Source: an uncultured Porphyromonadaceae bacterium
Lineage (GTDB): Bacteria > Bacteroidota > Bacteroidia > Bacteroidales > Muribaculaceae
Assembly: GCA_947175645.1 (NCBI GenBank)
Contig: CAMWNP010000009.1
Span: 36,120 to 100,119 of the forward strand
Reading direction: 5' to 3'
DNA length: 64,000 nucleotides
Shown: one piece after another, positions 18,247-25,474 of the stretch
Layout of the letters: the number at the start of each line of letters is the position of its first letter
Position numbering within the stretch: position 1 is the stretch's first letter
Notes under the pieces: generated by a model
Database searches by the model: none
What the model saw: the letters and a program-made list of their open reading frames with translations, nothing else
What the model was told of the DNA's origin: nothing
Translations under genes and position numbers: made by a program

Positions 18247-19119
18247 ATGATTACAACAGACATCAAAAACAAAATTCTCGCCGCTATAAAGGCGAACCGC
18301 GCCAACTATCCGAGTGACGCGAAGCATGCCGCCTCTCTGGGCATCACGACTTCGGTCTACAGTGCGGTCAAAAACGGTCAGACCGACCGTGTTCTGAGCG
18401 ATGCCAACTGGATAAGCATTGCCCGGAAACTCGGAGTCAGTCTCCGGGGAGAAATTGAATGGAAAGTAGCGAAGACTCCGACCTTCCAGTTTATCACGGC
18501 ACAGTTGGAGGCTTGCCAAGGGAGCGGCATTAGTGCTATCATGTGCGACCTCCCCAATATCGGGAAGACCTTTACAGCCCGGCACTATGTCAAGACCCAT
18601 CCAAACGCCATCTACATCGATTGCTCACAGGTCAAGACAAAACTCAAGCTCGTCCGGAAGATAGCCGGTGAGTTCGGAGTAGACAGTAAGGGCCGCTATG
18701 CAGACGTGTACGAAGATCTCGTCTATTACTTACGCTCCATCGAGAACCCTCTTATCATTCTTGATGAAGCCGGCGACCTCCAATACGAAGCCTTCCTTGA
18801 GCTGAAAGCATTGTGGAACGCCACCGAGAGATGCTGCGCCTGGTATATGATGGGAGCAGACGGTCTCAAGGAGAAAATCAACCGTTCAATCGAGTGCAAG
18901 AAGGTTGGCTACACCGAAATGCTCAGCCGATATGGTGACCGATACAGCAAGGTTACGCCGGACGATGGCAAGGAGCGTCAGAAATTCCTTCTCTCTCAAG
19001 CGCAGATTGTGGCTAAGCTCAATGCTCCGGAGGGAGCAGACCCCGGAGAGATTGCCCGGAAGAGTGGCGGTGGTCTCCGGCGAGTATATACAGAAATCGA
19101 AAAACTGAAAAGACTATGA
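18247..19119 (+). CDS. MuB-like AAA+ ATPase (target-capture protein B)
   Basis: A 290-residue ATPase that would bind target DNA and deliver it to transposase A. Residues ~5-75 form a helix-turn-helix domain (AASLGITTSVYSAVKNGQTD) like the N-terminal domain of MuB. The ATPase follows: Walker A CDLPNIGKTFTA (~101-112; first Gly of the usual GxxxxGKT replaced by Asp), Walker B LIILDEAGDL (~173) and an arginine-containing sensor region. The C-terminal end (ARKSGGGLRRVYTEIEKL) fits the MuB C-terminal helices. It overlaps the next gene by 4 bp. Confidence 0.92.
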   Translation: MITTDIKNKILAAIKANRANYPSDAKHAASLGITTSVYSAVKNGQTDRVLSDANWISIARKLGVSLRGEIEWKVAKTPTFQFITAQLEACQGSGISAIMCDLPNIGKTFTARHYVKTHPNAIYIDCSQVKTKLKLVRKIAGEFGVDSKGRYADVYEDLVYYLRSIENPLIILDEAGDLQYEAFLELKALWNATERCCAWYMMGADGLKEKINRSIECKKVGYTEMLSRYGDRYSKVTPDDGKERQKFLLSQAQIVAKLNAPEGADPGEIARKSGGGLRRVYTEIEKLKRL

Positions 19120-19382
19120 GTGCCTGTAAGATCAAAGCCACTTTTGCCGATGGTAGCCGTAGAGTGCTGAAAGATGTGTCTGAACTGGCAAAAGCCAACA
19201 AGCGACGTGAGATTCGGGTGGTATTTAAGGACGGCAGATACACTGACCTCCATTTAGGTCGAGTATGTCCCAAATTAGGGATAGTAAAGGTCAATAACTT
19301 TGGCCTACTTCCAGTAGGAATTAAGTTAGAAAAAATCATGGGATGGTGCTACAAGTTCCCCCATAAAACATCAAAACGATAA
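19116..19382 (+). CDS. Small basic early protein
   Basis: An 88-residue, Lys/Arg-rich, beta-rich protein of unknown family (ATFADGSRRVLKDVSELA, then REIRVVFKDGRYTDLHLG). ATGA overlap with the B gene indicates translational coupling. The basic charge suggests nucleic-acid binding; nothing more can be said. Confidence 0.65.
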   Translation: MSACKIKATFADGSRRVLKDVSELAKANKRREIRVVFKDGRYTDLHLGRVCPKLGIVKVNNFGLLPVGIKLEKIMGWCYKFPHKTSKR

Positions 19383-19386
19383 AGAT

Positions 19387-19617
19387 ATGACAGTGATTGA
19401 GAAACAATACATGGATTCGGTGATCAACATCAACCGAATGATGCGTAAGGCACAAGATGCCGAACCCGATTGGGAACAGCGTAGATATGAGATAGCTTTG
19501 GCTGTCTATATGGAACGGCGTAGGCTTATTTCATCACGAGAAGATGATGCCAAAGGAGCTGTTGAAGAGGCCGACTTACTTATAGCAGAACTGAAAAAGA
19601 CTCAAGAGAAAAAGTAA
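19387..19617 (+). CDS. Small helical early protein
   Basis: A 76-residue helical protein (MTVIEKQYMDSVININRMMRK at the start, many Arg/Glu heptads after). It lies 4 bp after the previous gene and 2 bp before the next. Unrecognised. Confidence 0.6.
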   Translation: MTVIEKQYMDSVININRMMRKAQDAEPDWEQRRYEIALAVYMERRRLISSREDDAKGAVEEADLLIAELKKTQEKK

Positions 19618-19619
19618 CG

Positions 19620-20246
19620 ATGGCCAAGCGAGCATATAGTCCTAAAGAGGTTCTTGCTAAGACCTACAAAACCTTGCCTTGGAGTGAGAAATGGAGCGGC
19701 CCATTCGGAGAAGTTCCAACTAACGAGACATGGTTTATCAGTGGTATATCAGCACAAGGCAAGAGCAGCTTCGTGATGCAGCTCGCCAAGGAACTTGCAA
19801 ACTACGGTATGGTTCTTTACTGCTCATACGAAGAAGGCATAAGCCAATCATTTAAAAAGCGAATGGAGCTATTTAAGATGAACGAGATACAAGGTCGGTT
19901 CAGAGTAATAACGGATGACTCTTTTGAAGAACTGATGAGCCGCCTTGCCAAACCCAAGAGTCCTCATTTCGTCATTATCGATAGTTTTCAGGAAGCGGAA
20001 ATGTCGTATGAGCAGTTCAAACAGATGAGAGCACGGTTTCCTGCAAAAAGTTTCATCTTTATCTCGCAAGAGCATAAGGGACAGCCAATGGGAAAACCGG
20101 CAGCACGACTTAAGTATAAAGCCGGGATAAAGATAAGAGTTGTTGGATACAAGGCTTTTTGTCAAGGCCGCTTTACCGGAGATCCCGGCAGCTATTATAC
20201 AGTGTGGGAAGAAGGCATTTTAAGAACCTCAAACAACATCGGATAA
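19620..20246 (+). CDS. RecA-fold ATPase (DnaB/RadA-like)
   Basis: A 208-residue single-domain ATPase. Walker A is GISAQGKSSF (~43-52), followed by the helix FVMQLAKELANYGMVLYCSYEE, which ends with the catalytic Glu typical of RecA/DnaB folds. Walker B is HFVIIDSFQE (~118-127), and a sensor motif FIFISQEHKG follows. It resembles the ATPase core of phage Sak4/RadA or DnaB-type proteins, but has no lid or helicase loader part. In an early operon with transposition genes it could help strand exchange or replication restart. Confidence 0.75.
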   Translation: MAKRAYSPKEVLAKTYKTLPWSEKWSGPFGEVPTNETWFISGISAQGKSSFVMQLAKELANYGMVLYCSYEEGISQSFKKRMELFKMNEIQGRFRVITDDSFEELMSRLAKPKSPHFVIIDSFQEAEMSYEQFKQMRARFPAKSFIFISQEHKGQPMGKPAARLKYKAGIKIRVVGYKAFCQGRFTGDPGSYYTVWEEGILRTSNNIG

Positions 20247-20465
20247 ATGAGTACCAAAAAAGAAATGATAATAATTGAGCCGGATGGCCGAATACACAAA
20301 GAAGGCTTCTGTTCCAGACCAATGACCTGTCCATATTGCGGAGGCAAAGGATGGTTCCACAGCGGTCAGCTTGAACCGGAAACAATAACGTGTCCTGATT
20401 GCGAGGGAACCGGCGAGGTCATCGCCTTCGTGACGGTAGATTGGAAACCTAATAATAAAAAGTAA
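20247..20465 (+). CDS. DnaJ-type zinc-finger small protein
   Basis: A 72-residue protein with two CxxCxGxG-type units, CPYCGGKGW (~28) and CPDCEGTGEV (~50), the cysteine-rich zinc repeat of DnaJ. The start codon directly follows the previous stop. A second such protein is encoded at 21701-21895 in the same operon. A zinc-binding adaptor for protein or nucleic acid is likely; the partner is unknown. Confidence 0.75.
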   Translation: MSTKKEMIIIEPDGRIHKEGFCSRPMTCPYCGGKGWFHSGQLEPETITCPDCEGTGEVIAFVTVDWKPNNKK

Positions 20466-20466
20466 T

Positions 20467-20955
20467 ATGAAACAGCAGGTAACAAACTTCGGACGGTTCT
20501 ACTCCGCTTTCCACAAACTCACCATTCACGGAGAGCCGGACGAGGCAAAGAGACAGTTCGTACTTCAGTACACAGCCGGACGCACGGACTCCATCAAGGA
20601 GATGACCAGAAAGGAATACACCGACCTATGTATCGCCATCGAGGGAATGAACGGCACAAGGGATGAACTGAAGCGTCGCCGGAGTATCGCTCTCAAGCTG
20701 ATGCAGGAACTTGAGGTGGATACTACCGATTGGGCCCAGATCAATGATTTCTGCCGACACCCCCGAATCTCCGGCAAAGCCTTCGGACAGCTCTCTATCG
20801 ATGAACTGATGGATCTTGCCACCAAACTCCGCTCCATCAAGCGCAAGGGGTGGCAGAGGAAGAAGGCCATCGGAATCCATAACCCGGAGTCACCCAAGCA
20901 GCACATCACCTACCTAATAAACCTTGCCGGTTATACCGGACCAACAATGAACTAA
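20467..20955 (+). CDS. GemA-like regulatory protein
   Basis: A 162-residue protein that resembles the GemA/gp16 family of Mu-like phages. It has an N-terminal helical part (FGRFYSAFHKLTIHGEPDEAKRQFV), the TGRTDSIKEMT-like patch and a C-terminal part DELMDLATKLRSIKRKGWQRK, where a conserved Lys/Arg-rich end is usual. In Mu, GemA alters host gene expression and DNA supercoiling; the detailed role here is unknown. Its place in the early operon after B is the family's normal position. Confidence 0.75.
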   Translation: MKQQVTNFGRFYSAFHKLTIHGEPDEAKRQFVLQYTAGRTDSIKEMTRKEYTDLCIAIEGMNGTRDELKRRRSIALKLMQELEVDTTDWAQINDFCRHPRISGKAFGQLSIDELMDLATKLRSIKRKGWQRKKAIGIHNPESPKQHITYLINLAGYTGPTMN

Positions 20956-20956
20956 C

Positions 20957-21121
20957 ATGAGTCTTACCGTTACAGTCAAAAATTATCTCACTTCTTATAC
21001 CTCCGACATGGAGAATGATGATTATATCGACTTCATGCGAGAACTTGCAGAGTGGGCAACAAGTCAAGCTGACATCGCCGAATACCGTGCGGAAAACCTC
21101 GATGAATTCAACGAAGAATAA
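20957..21121 (+). CDS. Small acidic protein, 54 residues
   Basis: ATG at 20957, 1 bp after the GemA-like stop, TAA at 21119-21121. The product starts MSLTVTVKNYLTSYTS, continues with an acidic helical stretch (MENDDYIDFMRELAEWATSQ) and ends DEFNEE. The tight operon spacing supports it. Its small size and charge are those of DNA-mimic or anti-host phage proteins, but this is only a possibility. Confidence 0.6.
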   Translation: MSLTVTVKNYLTSYTSDMENDDYIDFMRELAEWATSQADIAEYRAENLDEFNEE

Positions 21122-21146
21122 CAACCCCTATAACAACAATCCAACA

Positions 21147-21704
21147 ATGGCAAAAAGACAGAAAAAGACAGTCATCTCCGGCGTGAGCAAGGAAGCCGCC
21201 GAAGAAGCCTTTGCAACCTACGCCAAGGCAGACGCAGAACGTGCGAAAATCACAGCCGAGATTGAGCTGAAATGTGCACAGATCCGAGAGAAACATCAAG
21301 ACCGCCTGTCGCAACTCCAAGCAACACAGGACGAGGCTTTCGATACCCTTCAGGCATTCGCCACCGAGAATCAGCCGGAGCTCTTCAGTAAAAAGAAGAG
21401 TCTTGAGATGGTTCACGGCACCATCGGTTTCCGCACAGGCACCCCAAAACTCAAAACCCTCAAGGGTTTCACATGGGCCAGTGCACTACAACTTGTGAAA
21501 GAGTTTCTTCCCGGCTTTATCCGCTCCACCGAAGAGATCGCAAAGGACAGGCTCTTGTCGGAGCGAGACACAGAAGTCATCAAGCCCGGCGACCCACTCG
21601 GGCCAGGAGTCCCTCTCCGTGAGGTGATGTTCAAATGTGGCATTTCAGTCGTTCAGGACGAAACCTTCTTTGTTGAACCCAAAAAAGAGGAAGGAGCCGC
21701 ATGA
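21147..21704 (+). CDS. gam: Gam-like host-nuclease inhibitor
   Basis: A 185-residue DNA-end-binding protein of the Mu Gam family, a Ku-like fold that shields phage DNA ends from RecBCD/AddAB. A long antiparallel helical pair (~15-75: EEAFATYAKADAERAKITAE, then CAQIREKHQDRLSQLQ) precedes the conserved core (KSLEMVHGTIGFRTGTPKLK) and the C-terminal DNA-binding part (GISVVQDETFFVEPK). The ATG at 21147 was preferred because the upstream in-frame extension overlaps the 54-residue gene. It overlaps the next gene by 4 bp. Confidence 0.88.
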   Translation: MAKRQKKTVISGVSKEAAEEAFATYAKADAERAKITAEIELKCAQIREKHQDRLSQLQATQDEAFDTLQAFATENQPELFSKKKSLEMVHGTIGFRTGTPKLKTLKGFTWASALQLVKEFLPGFIRSTEEIAKDRLLSERDTEVIKPGDPLGPGVPLREVMFKCGISVVQDETFFVEPKKEEGAA

Positions 21705-21895
21705 AGAGAGAAATAGAACGACCTCCCAAGGTTGCCCTCTGCCGGATCTGCAAAGGAACCGGCAGAGTTTCCGGAGACGAAGACGGCGAGTCTCACACTT
21801 GTCTTCAGTGCGAAGGGAGCGGCAGAGTGACCGTGAGCTGCCAGATGACACTCGATATCAGACCATATAAACCAAAACCTCAAAAACAACGCTGA
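21701..21895 (+). CDS. Second DnaJ-type zinc-finger small protein
   Basis: A 64-residue protein with CRICKGTGRV (~16) and CLQCEGSGRVTV (~36), two CxxCxGxG units that would bind one zinc ion. ATGA overlap with gam. It is a relative of the 20247-20465 product. Confidence 0.75.
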   Translation: MKREIERPPKVALCRICKGTGRVSGDEDGESHTCLQCEGSGRVTVSCQMTLDIRPYKPKPQKQR

Positions 21896-21901
21896 TGAAA
21901 G

Positions 21902-22135
21902 ATGGGTAAGAGACCCGGACAGAGTTATCAGAAGCGAGTCGCAGAGATCAACAGGATATATGACCTGCATGCCAAACAAGGGATTCCCAACAGGGAAATA
22001 TGGCGCAGGTACATATATCCTGCTTATGGTATCTGTGAGCGAACGTTCTATAACTTATTGAAAGCACCGACAAAGCCGGGTTTCACAACACCCAATCAGA
22101 TGCCTAATCTTTTCGAAGACATCGATGGCGAATAA
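21902..22135 (+). CDS. Small helix-turn-helix protein, candidate late activator
   Basis: A 77-residue basic protein. Residues ~15-52 (RIYDLHAKQGIPNREIWRRY, then GICERTFYNLLK) look like a helix-turn-helix with ERTFYNLL as recognition helix. It lies near the end of the early operon, where Mu-like phages encode their middle or late regulators (Mor, C), and overlaps the next gene by 11 bp. It is a candidate to bind the paired palindromes at 30933-30972; this is inference. Confidence 0.6.
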   Translation: MGKRPGQSYQKRVAEINRIYDLHAKQGIPNREIWRRYIYPAYGICERTFYNLLKAPTKPGFTTPNQMPNLFEDIDGE

Positions 22136-22682
22136 TTACGACCAAATAATCAAGAACATTCTCCGGGACATTCAGGTGGAAATGGCTGACGAGTTCGACA
22201 GGAACTTCGAGCGTCAGGCATTCTTCTCGGAGGCTTGGCAGAGACGCAAGAGTCCCACACGGCCCGGCGGTCATATCCTTGTTGACACAGGCGGTCTTCG
22301 CCGGAGCATCACAAGCCGGGCGACTCCGAACAGCATAATCTTCCGTTCAGATCATCCGGCAGCAGCCATTCATAACGAGGGTGGAGAAATCAAGGTAACA
22401 GCCAAAATGAAGAAGTTCTTTTGGTATAAATACTACAGCACCACCGGTTCGTTCGGGAGGCGGAAGGACGGCACAAAGCGAAAGGATAAACGAACCATTC
22501 AGCTATCGACAGAAGCCGAATTCTGGAAGTTTATGGCTCTGATGAAGGTCGGCTCCACGATCAAGATACCGCGCCGTCAGTTCCTTGGAAATGCTCCGGA
22601 GGTAGAAAAGACCGTCAGAGAGATCATCGAAGAGAATATCACAGAATTTTTCAATACAGATTTTGACATAATAGAAAGATGA
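22125..22682 (+). CDS. Phage virion morphogenesis protein (Mu gpG-like)
   Basis: A 185-residue protein of the virion-morphogenesis/tail-completion type. Conserved features include an N-terminal helix with MADEFDRNFERQAFF, the strand-turn HILVDTGGLRRSITSR, AAIHNEGGEIKVTAKMKKFF, and the final IPRRQFLGNAPEVEKTVREII (R-Q-F-L-G near the end is the family hallmark). It would act where head and tail join. A structural gene at the end of the early operon is unusual; the other head genes are on the opposite strand. Confidence 0.82.
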   Translation: MANNYDQIIKNILRDIQVEMADEFDRNFERQAFFSEAWQRRKSPTRPGGHILVDTGGLRRSITSRATPNSIIFRSDHPAAAIHNEGGEIKVTAKMKKFFWYKYYSTTGSFGRRKDGTKRKDKRTIQLSTEAEFWKFMALMKVGSTIKIPRRQFLGNAPEVEKTVREIIEENITEFFNTDFDIIER

Positions 22683-23170
22683 GAAAAGAAGTTTACAACA
22701 AACTGAGAACGAGACTTCACTCCTTATGCGTAAACGCAGCCGGAGAATATGAAATTGCCCCGGCAGAGATGGATGATGACCTGAGTAACCGGGCAATCAA
22801 ACATATCGATCTGTGGAACCAGAACGTTGAATTCATCGAGCAGGAAACTGCTTGGGAGCGTCCTGCAGTATTCATCGAGTTTGAGCCCGTGCGTTGGGAC
22901 TCCTTAGTGCCGGGCGTTGAGTATCGTGCTGAGGTAAGAGTTCGTCTTCATATTGTCACTGACTGGGCAACTACGGTCGGAGATGAAGCCGACGGATCCG
23001 GCAAATTCTTTGAGTTGCCGGATAAGATCCATGATGTGCTTGCAGGTCTGGAAGGTGATAATTTCAAGGATTTTACCCTCGAAGAGTCTCACACCAACCA
23101 CAATCACGAGGAGATAGTTGAGAGCATCGAAGTGTATAGCTTTATTGCATTCAAACACAGAAGCGAATAA
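22679..23170 (+). CDS. Probable tail terminator-like protein
   Basis: A 163-residue soluble protein with alternating strands and helices (RPAVFIEFEPVRWDSL, then AEVRVRLHIVTDW). The size and the position next to a gpG-like gene are those of tail-terminator or neck proteins. No motif is decisive. It overlaps the previous gene by 4 bp and is the last gene before a strong terminator. Confidence 0.6.
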   Translation: MRKEVYNKLRTRLHSLCVNAAGEYEIAPAEMDDDLSNRAIKHIDLWNQNVEFIEQETAWERPAVFIEFEPVRWDSLVPGVEYRAEVRVRLHIVTDWATTVGDEADGSGKFFELPDKIHDVLAGLEGDNFKDFTLEESHTNHNHEEIVESIEVYSFIAFKHRSE

Positions 23171-23192
23171 ACGCGCTGTGTCGCGTTAAAGT

Positions 23193-23229
23193 AAGAGAGC
23201 CGTTACCTTTATTGGGTTACGGCTCTCTT
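23193..23229. terminator. Hairpin between converging operons
   Basis: A 15-bp stem with one mismatch (AAGAGAGCCGTTACC against GGTTACGGCTCTCTT) and a 7-nt loop, 22 bp after the last early gene and 53 bp beyond the end of the leftward methylase gene. It ends on AA/TT without a long T run, so it may work in both directions. Confidence 0.75.
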
Positions 23230-23281
23230 GCGATATATGGGCGAGTAATCGGCTTGCCGCTTGCGCAGCAAGAAAAAGGCA

Positions 23282-24136
23282 TTATGCAGCGTTGTCAGGC
23301 GGTAGTTCCGGCACTGTGAAGAGCATGATGTCCGTGTAACGGGCATTATAGTTCATTGTTGCCTTAAACTCCCTCCTCTGACACCGGGCGAATGGGTCGC
23401 CAAGCGATGGATGGCGTCCCATCCACTCGCACAGTTCAACAATGCATGATTTCTCGGAGGTGAAATATATAAAATTATGACCGGGCAAGACGGAAAGCAC
23501 ATCGAGGTAGTCAGCGAGTCGCCAATACATTTTGTAAGTTCCGACATCTGTGGACAGATATGGAGGATCAACAAGGAAGACAACACCAGGAGTGTCTTTG
23601 AAACGTTCAAACAGCTCCCGGTAATCACAAGACTCTATCTCAAGTCCGGCGAGATAATCCGGGCATAGCTCATAATCAGCTTTACGCACATTGTTGTATA
23701 ATGTCTCAGACCGCATGCCATTGATGGTGAGCTTATATTTCATCGAGAACATGAGAGAAGATGAAAGTGTGATAAAGTCGAGATATCCATTCTCGCGTTC
23801 CTCCGTCTCAAGCAGCTCGAAGATGCGGTCCCTCGCTTTGCCAGTGATAGGCTTATGCCGGGGAACTTGCTCCGAGATTTGCCGGATCTGAGATAGGAGC
23901 CTGTTCGTCCGGGGAATATTGCCGATGCGTTGTCTGTAATTGTCAAAATCATTGTATATGACCCTTGACTCCGGGTGGAAATGCTTTGTGATATGAGAAA
24001 GCAAGCCGGAGCCTCCGAACAGGTCTACGAAGATAGTCCCGGCTGGATACTGCTTTATCACCTCGATAAAATGTTTAGCGAACATGCGCTTTTGTCCTAC
24101 GAAAGGAAGAGGTGCCGAAAGATAAAGTTTGCTCAT
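23282..24136 (-). CDS. DNA adenine-N6 methyltransferase (D12/Dam class)
   Basis: A 284-residue methylase that would transfer methyl from S-adenosylmethionine to adenine N6. The AdoMet motif FVDLFGGSGLL is at ~34-44, after the family start FVGQKRMFAK (~12). The catalytic motif IV DPPYLS is at ~190, and DVLSVLPGHNFIYFTS follows. Motif order is that of alpha-class, Dam-like enzymes. No restriction partner is present, so it probably protects phage DNA or modulates expression, like Mom/Dam functions in Mu-like phages. It overlaps the upstream dCMP-methylase-like gene by 4 bp (ATGA) and is the last gene of the leftward block. Confidence 0.92.
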   Translation of the reverse strand: MSKLYLSAPLPFVGQKRMFAKHFIEVIKQYPAGTIFVDLFGGSGLLSHITKHFHPESRVIYNDFDNYRQRIGNIPRTNRLLSQIRQISEQVPRHKPITGKARDRIFELLETEERENGYLDFITLSSSLMFSMKYKLTINGMRSETLYNNVRKADYELCPDYLAGLEIESCDYRELFERFKDTPGVVFLVDPPYLSTDVGTYKMYWRLADYLDVLSVLPGHNFIYFTSEKSCIVELCEWMGRHPSLGDPFARCQRREFKATMNYNARYTDIMLFTVPELPPDNAA

Positions 24137-24777
24137 ACGTTCAATTCAAATGTTACTGCATCCTCTCCGGCGAGAAGACGGTGGGTATTTTCGATATTAT
24201 TATCATATATATGGACATTGCCCAGGAACAGTGTAATAGACTTGAGAGGGAAGTCAATGTGCCGGGCCATCAGGTAGAGGTGATATATATCTGCCGGCAG
24301 TCCAAGGTTAGCGTCGGAACTTCGCTGATAAGCAGATACAATCAGTTCGCCGTCTTCGATTTGGAACTGTACGAGCGACAGACACGGAGCCTGATTGCTC
24401 TCCGCTTCGGTGGCTCCGAGAAACAGCACATAGTTCTTTGATGGGCGTCGTTCCTCATTGATCCGGGCCAGCAGAGGTGGCAGTTTCTCAAAATATGTTG
24501 GGTAAGAATTGACCAGGATAGAACCGCAATAATCCCACCAATGGATACCGGCTTCCCGGTACTTCTCCACTGACCGTTCACCGCTCATGAAGAGCCGGAG
24601 TTCTGAACGGAGCTTCTTACGGGCCAGTCCGTGCCCCTCGAAAATTTCAAGCAGATCTGCCGGCGAAAGTGAGAGCTGCTCATTGATCAGATATGTTATT
24701 TTGCCTTTCTTGTTGGTCTGCTGTTTTCCTTTTGCGAGAATCCGGGCAAGAATCTGGTGATATTTATTATGAGACAT
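24133..24777 (-). CDS. Thymidylate synthase homologue, predicted dCMP (hydroxy)methylase
   Basis: A 214-residue member of the thymidylate synthase superfamily. From the start at 24777: E59 in SELRLFMSG, W81-D82, catalytic C132 (APCLSLVQF), R152 in YQRSSD, D155, then LGLPADI with D163, and VHIY with H189 and Y191. The spacings C132-R152 (20) and R152-D163 (11) equal those of C146-R166-N177 in E. coli ThyA. The Asn that selects dUMP is therefore Asp, as in T4 dCMP hydroxymethylase. The C-terminus is ~30 residues shorter than ThyA, lacking the closing segment. The promoter box at 24801-24808 excludes the longer start at 24813. Product probably 5-methyl- or 5-hydroxymethyl-dCMP. Confidence 0.8.
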   Translation of the reverse strand: MSHNKYHQILARILAKGKQQTNKKGKITYLINEQLSLSPADLLEIFEGHGLARKKLRSELRLFMSGERSVEKYREAGIHWWDYCGSILVNSYPTYFEKLPPLLARINEERRPSKNYVLFLGATEAESNQAPCLSLVQFQIEDGELIVSAYQRSSDANLGLPADIYHLYLMARHIDFPLKSITLFLGNVHIYDNNIENTHRLLAGEDAVTFELNV

Positions 24778-24800
24778 TTGGGTGAAAGTTGATGATGTCG

Positions 24801-24808
24801 CAAAGGTA
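24801..24808 (-). promoter_or_regulatory. -7 box for the modification genes (TACCTTTG)
   Basis: Exact TAnnTTTG match pointing to the left, 24 bp upstream of the ATG at 24777. It would give the two modification genes their own transcript, besides readthrough from the head operon. No good -33 box was seen. Confidence 0.5.
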
Positions 24809-24846
24809 GACACGTACTGTCAGTGGAGCACTACCGAAACAGGGAA

Positions 24847-25089
24847 TCACACTGCACCGGAATTGCAGTCTCTTTGAAACCGCTTTATAAGCGAATAGAC
24901 CTTGCGCTCAGAGATATGATAATTGGTGGCCAGACATGCCACCGCATACGTAACCTTGTCTCCAGTAGCAACCATTCTGTTGAAGTCAGCGAAAAGGTCG
25001 ATATAGTCAGTATCCTCAAGCCGGATTCCGGACTTTCTTAATCTTTCAAGCAGTTCTCGGTTGAATTGCAGAATTTCAAATATTGTCAT
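24847..25089 (-). CDS. Small protein between MuF and the modification genes
   Basis: An 80-residue protein starting at the ATG at 25089 (MTIFEILQFNRELLERLRKS). The C-terminal half (YAVACLATNYHISERKVYSLIKRFQRD) resembles a helix-turn-helix, with SERKVYSLIKRF as recognition helix. It could be a regulator of the modification genes or the nearby RNAs. A longer in-frame start at 25125 lies within the structured RNA region and is less likely. Confidence 0.6.
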   Translation of the reverse strand: MTIFEILQFNRELLERLRKSGIRLEDTDYIDLFADFNRMVATGDKVTYAVACLATNYHISERKVYSLIKRFQRDCNSGAV

Positions 25090-25241
25090 TTCACGTTTTT
25101 TTTTTGTAATTTTGCATCGTCTCACTTATAAACACAAACACCACTGGGCGAGTAGAGGGCATTATGCCCCCGGCTCGCGCCCAGTGGTGTATCGTGTTAA
25201 AAGTAAGTGAGACGACTATTTAACAGGCCGGGGGCATTTTT
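25083..25241 (+). ncRNA. Candidate structured RNA with promoter and pseudoknot-like pairing
   Basis: Promoter TTG (25083-25085), 21 bp, TAATTTTG (25107-25114), start near 25120. The RNA forms a coaxial rod: 12 bp (25117-25128 with 25204-25215), 5 bp (25131-25135 with 25194-25198) and a perfect 13 bp (25138-25150 with 25178-25190). In the apical loop, ATGCCCCCGGC (25164-25174) is perfectly complementary to GCCGGGGGCAT (25227-25237), which is followed by TTTTT. The loop-tail pairing would be a pseudoknot or an alternative terminator. No open frame is carried. Some of the outermost pairs lie at or just before the expected start, so part of the structure may instead serve at the DNA or opposite-strand RNA level. 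Confidence 0.6.
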
Positions 25242-25369
25242 CACGCCCTCCCCTAATTATCAAGAGGATCTACTTTGGTTATGAAAATATACATAAGTCA
25301 AAATATAATCATCTGCTTTAGCATGAAATGTATAATATAGTTAATTTATATATATTTTTTGCTTAGAAA

Positions 25370-25474
25370 TTGCAATAAACAAAATAAAGCATTATTTTTG
25401 CATTCAAATAATGAGTGGTTGATTCCTAATGGGGGTGACTGAAGCCCCGCTGGACAATCGCTCATTCTTTTTTT
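25370..25474 (+). ncRNA. Candidate small RNA with own promoter and terminator
   Basis: Promoter TTG (25370-25372), 20 bp, TATTTTTG (25393-25400). The predicted ~68-nt RNA starts near 25407 and folds into a 12-bp stem (25410-25421 with 25455-25466, two G-U pairs) holding an inner GGGG/CCCC hairpin (25432-25448). A run of seven T follows at 25468-25474. It overlaps the 3' end of the MuF gene in antisense. The stretch between this and the preceding RNA (25242-25369) is AT-rich and otherwise empty. Confidence 0.62.

Noticed and set aside
21015-21146. N-terminal extension of Gam
   Set aside because: It overlaps the coherent 54-codon gene at 20957-21121, and the Gam family starts near the ATG at 21147.
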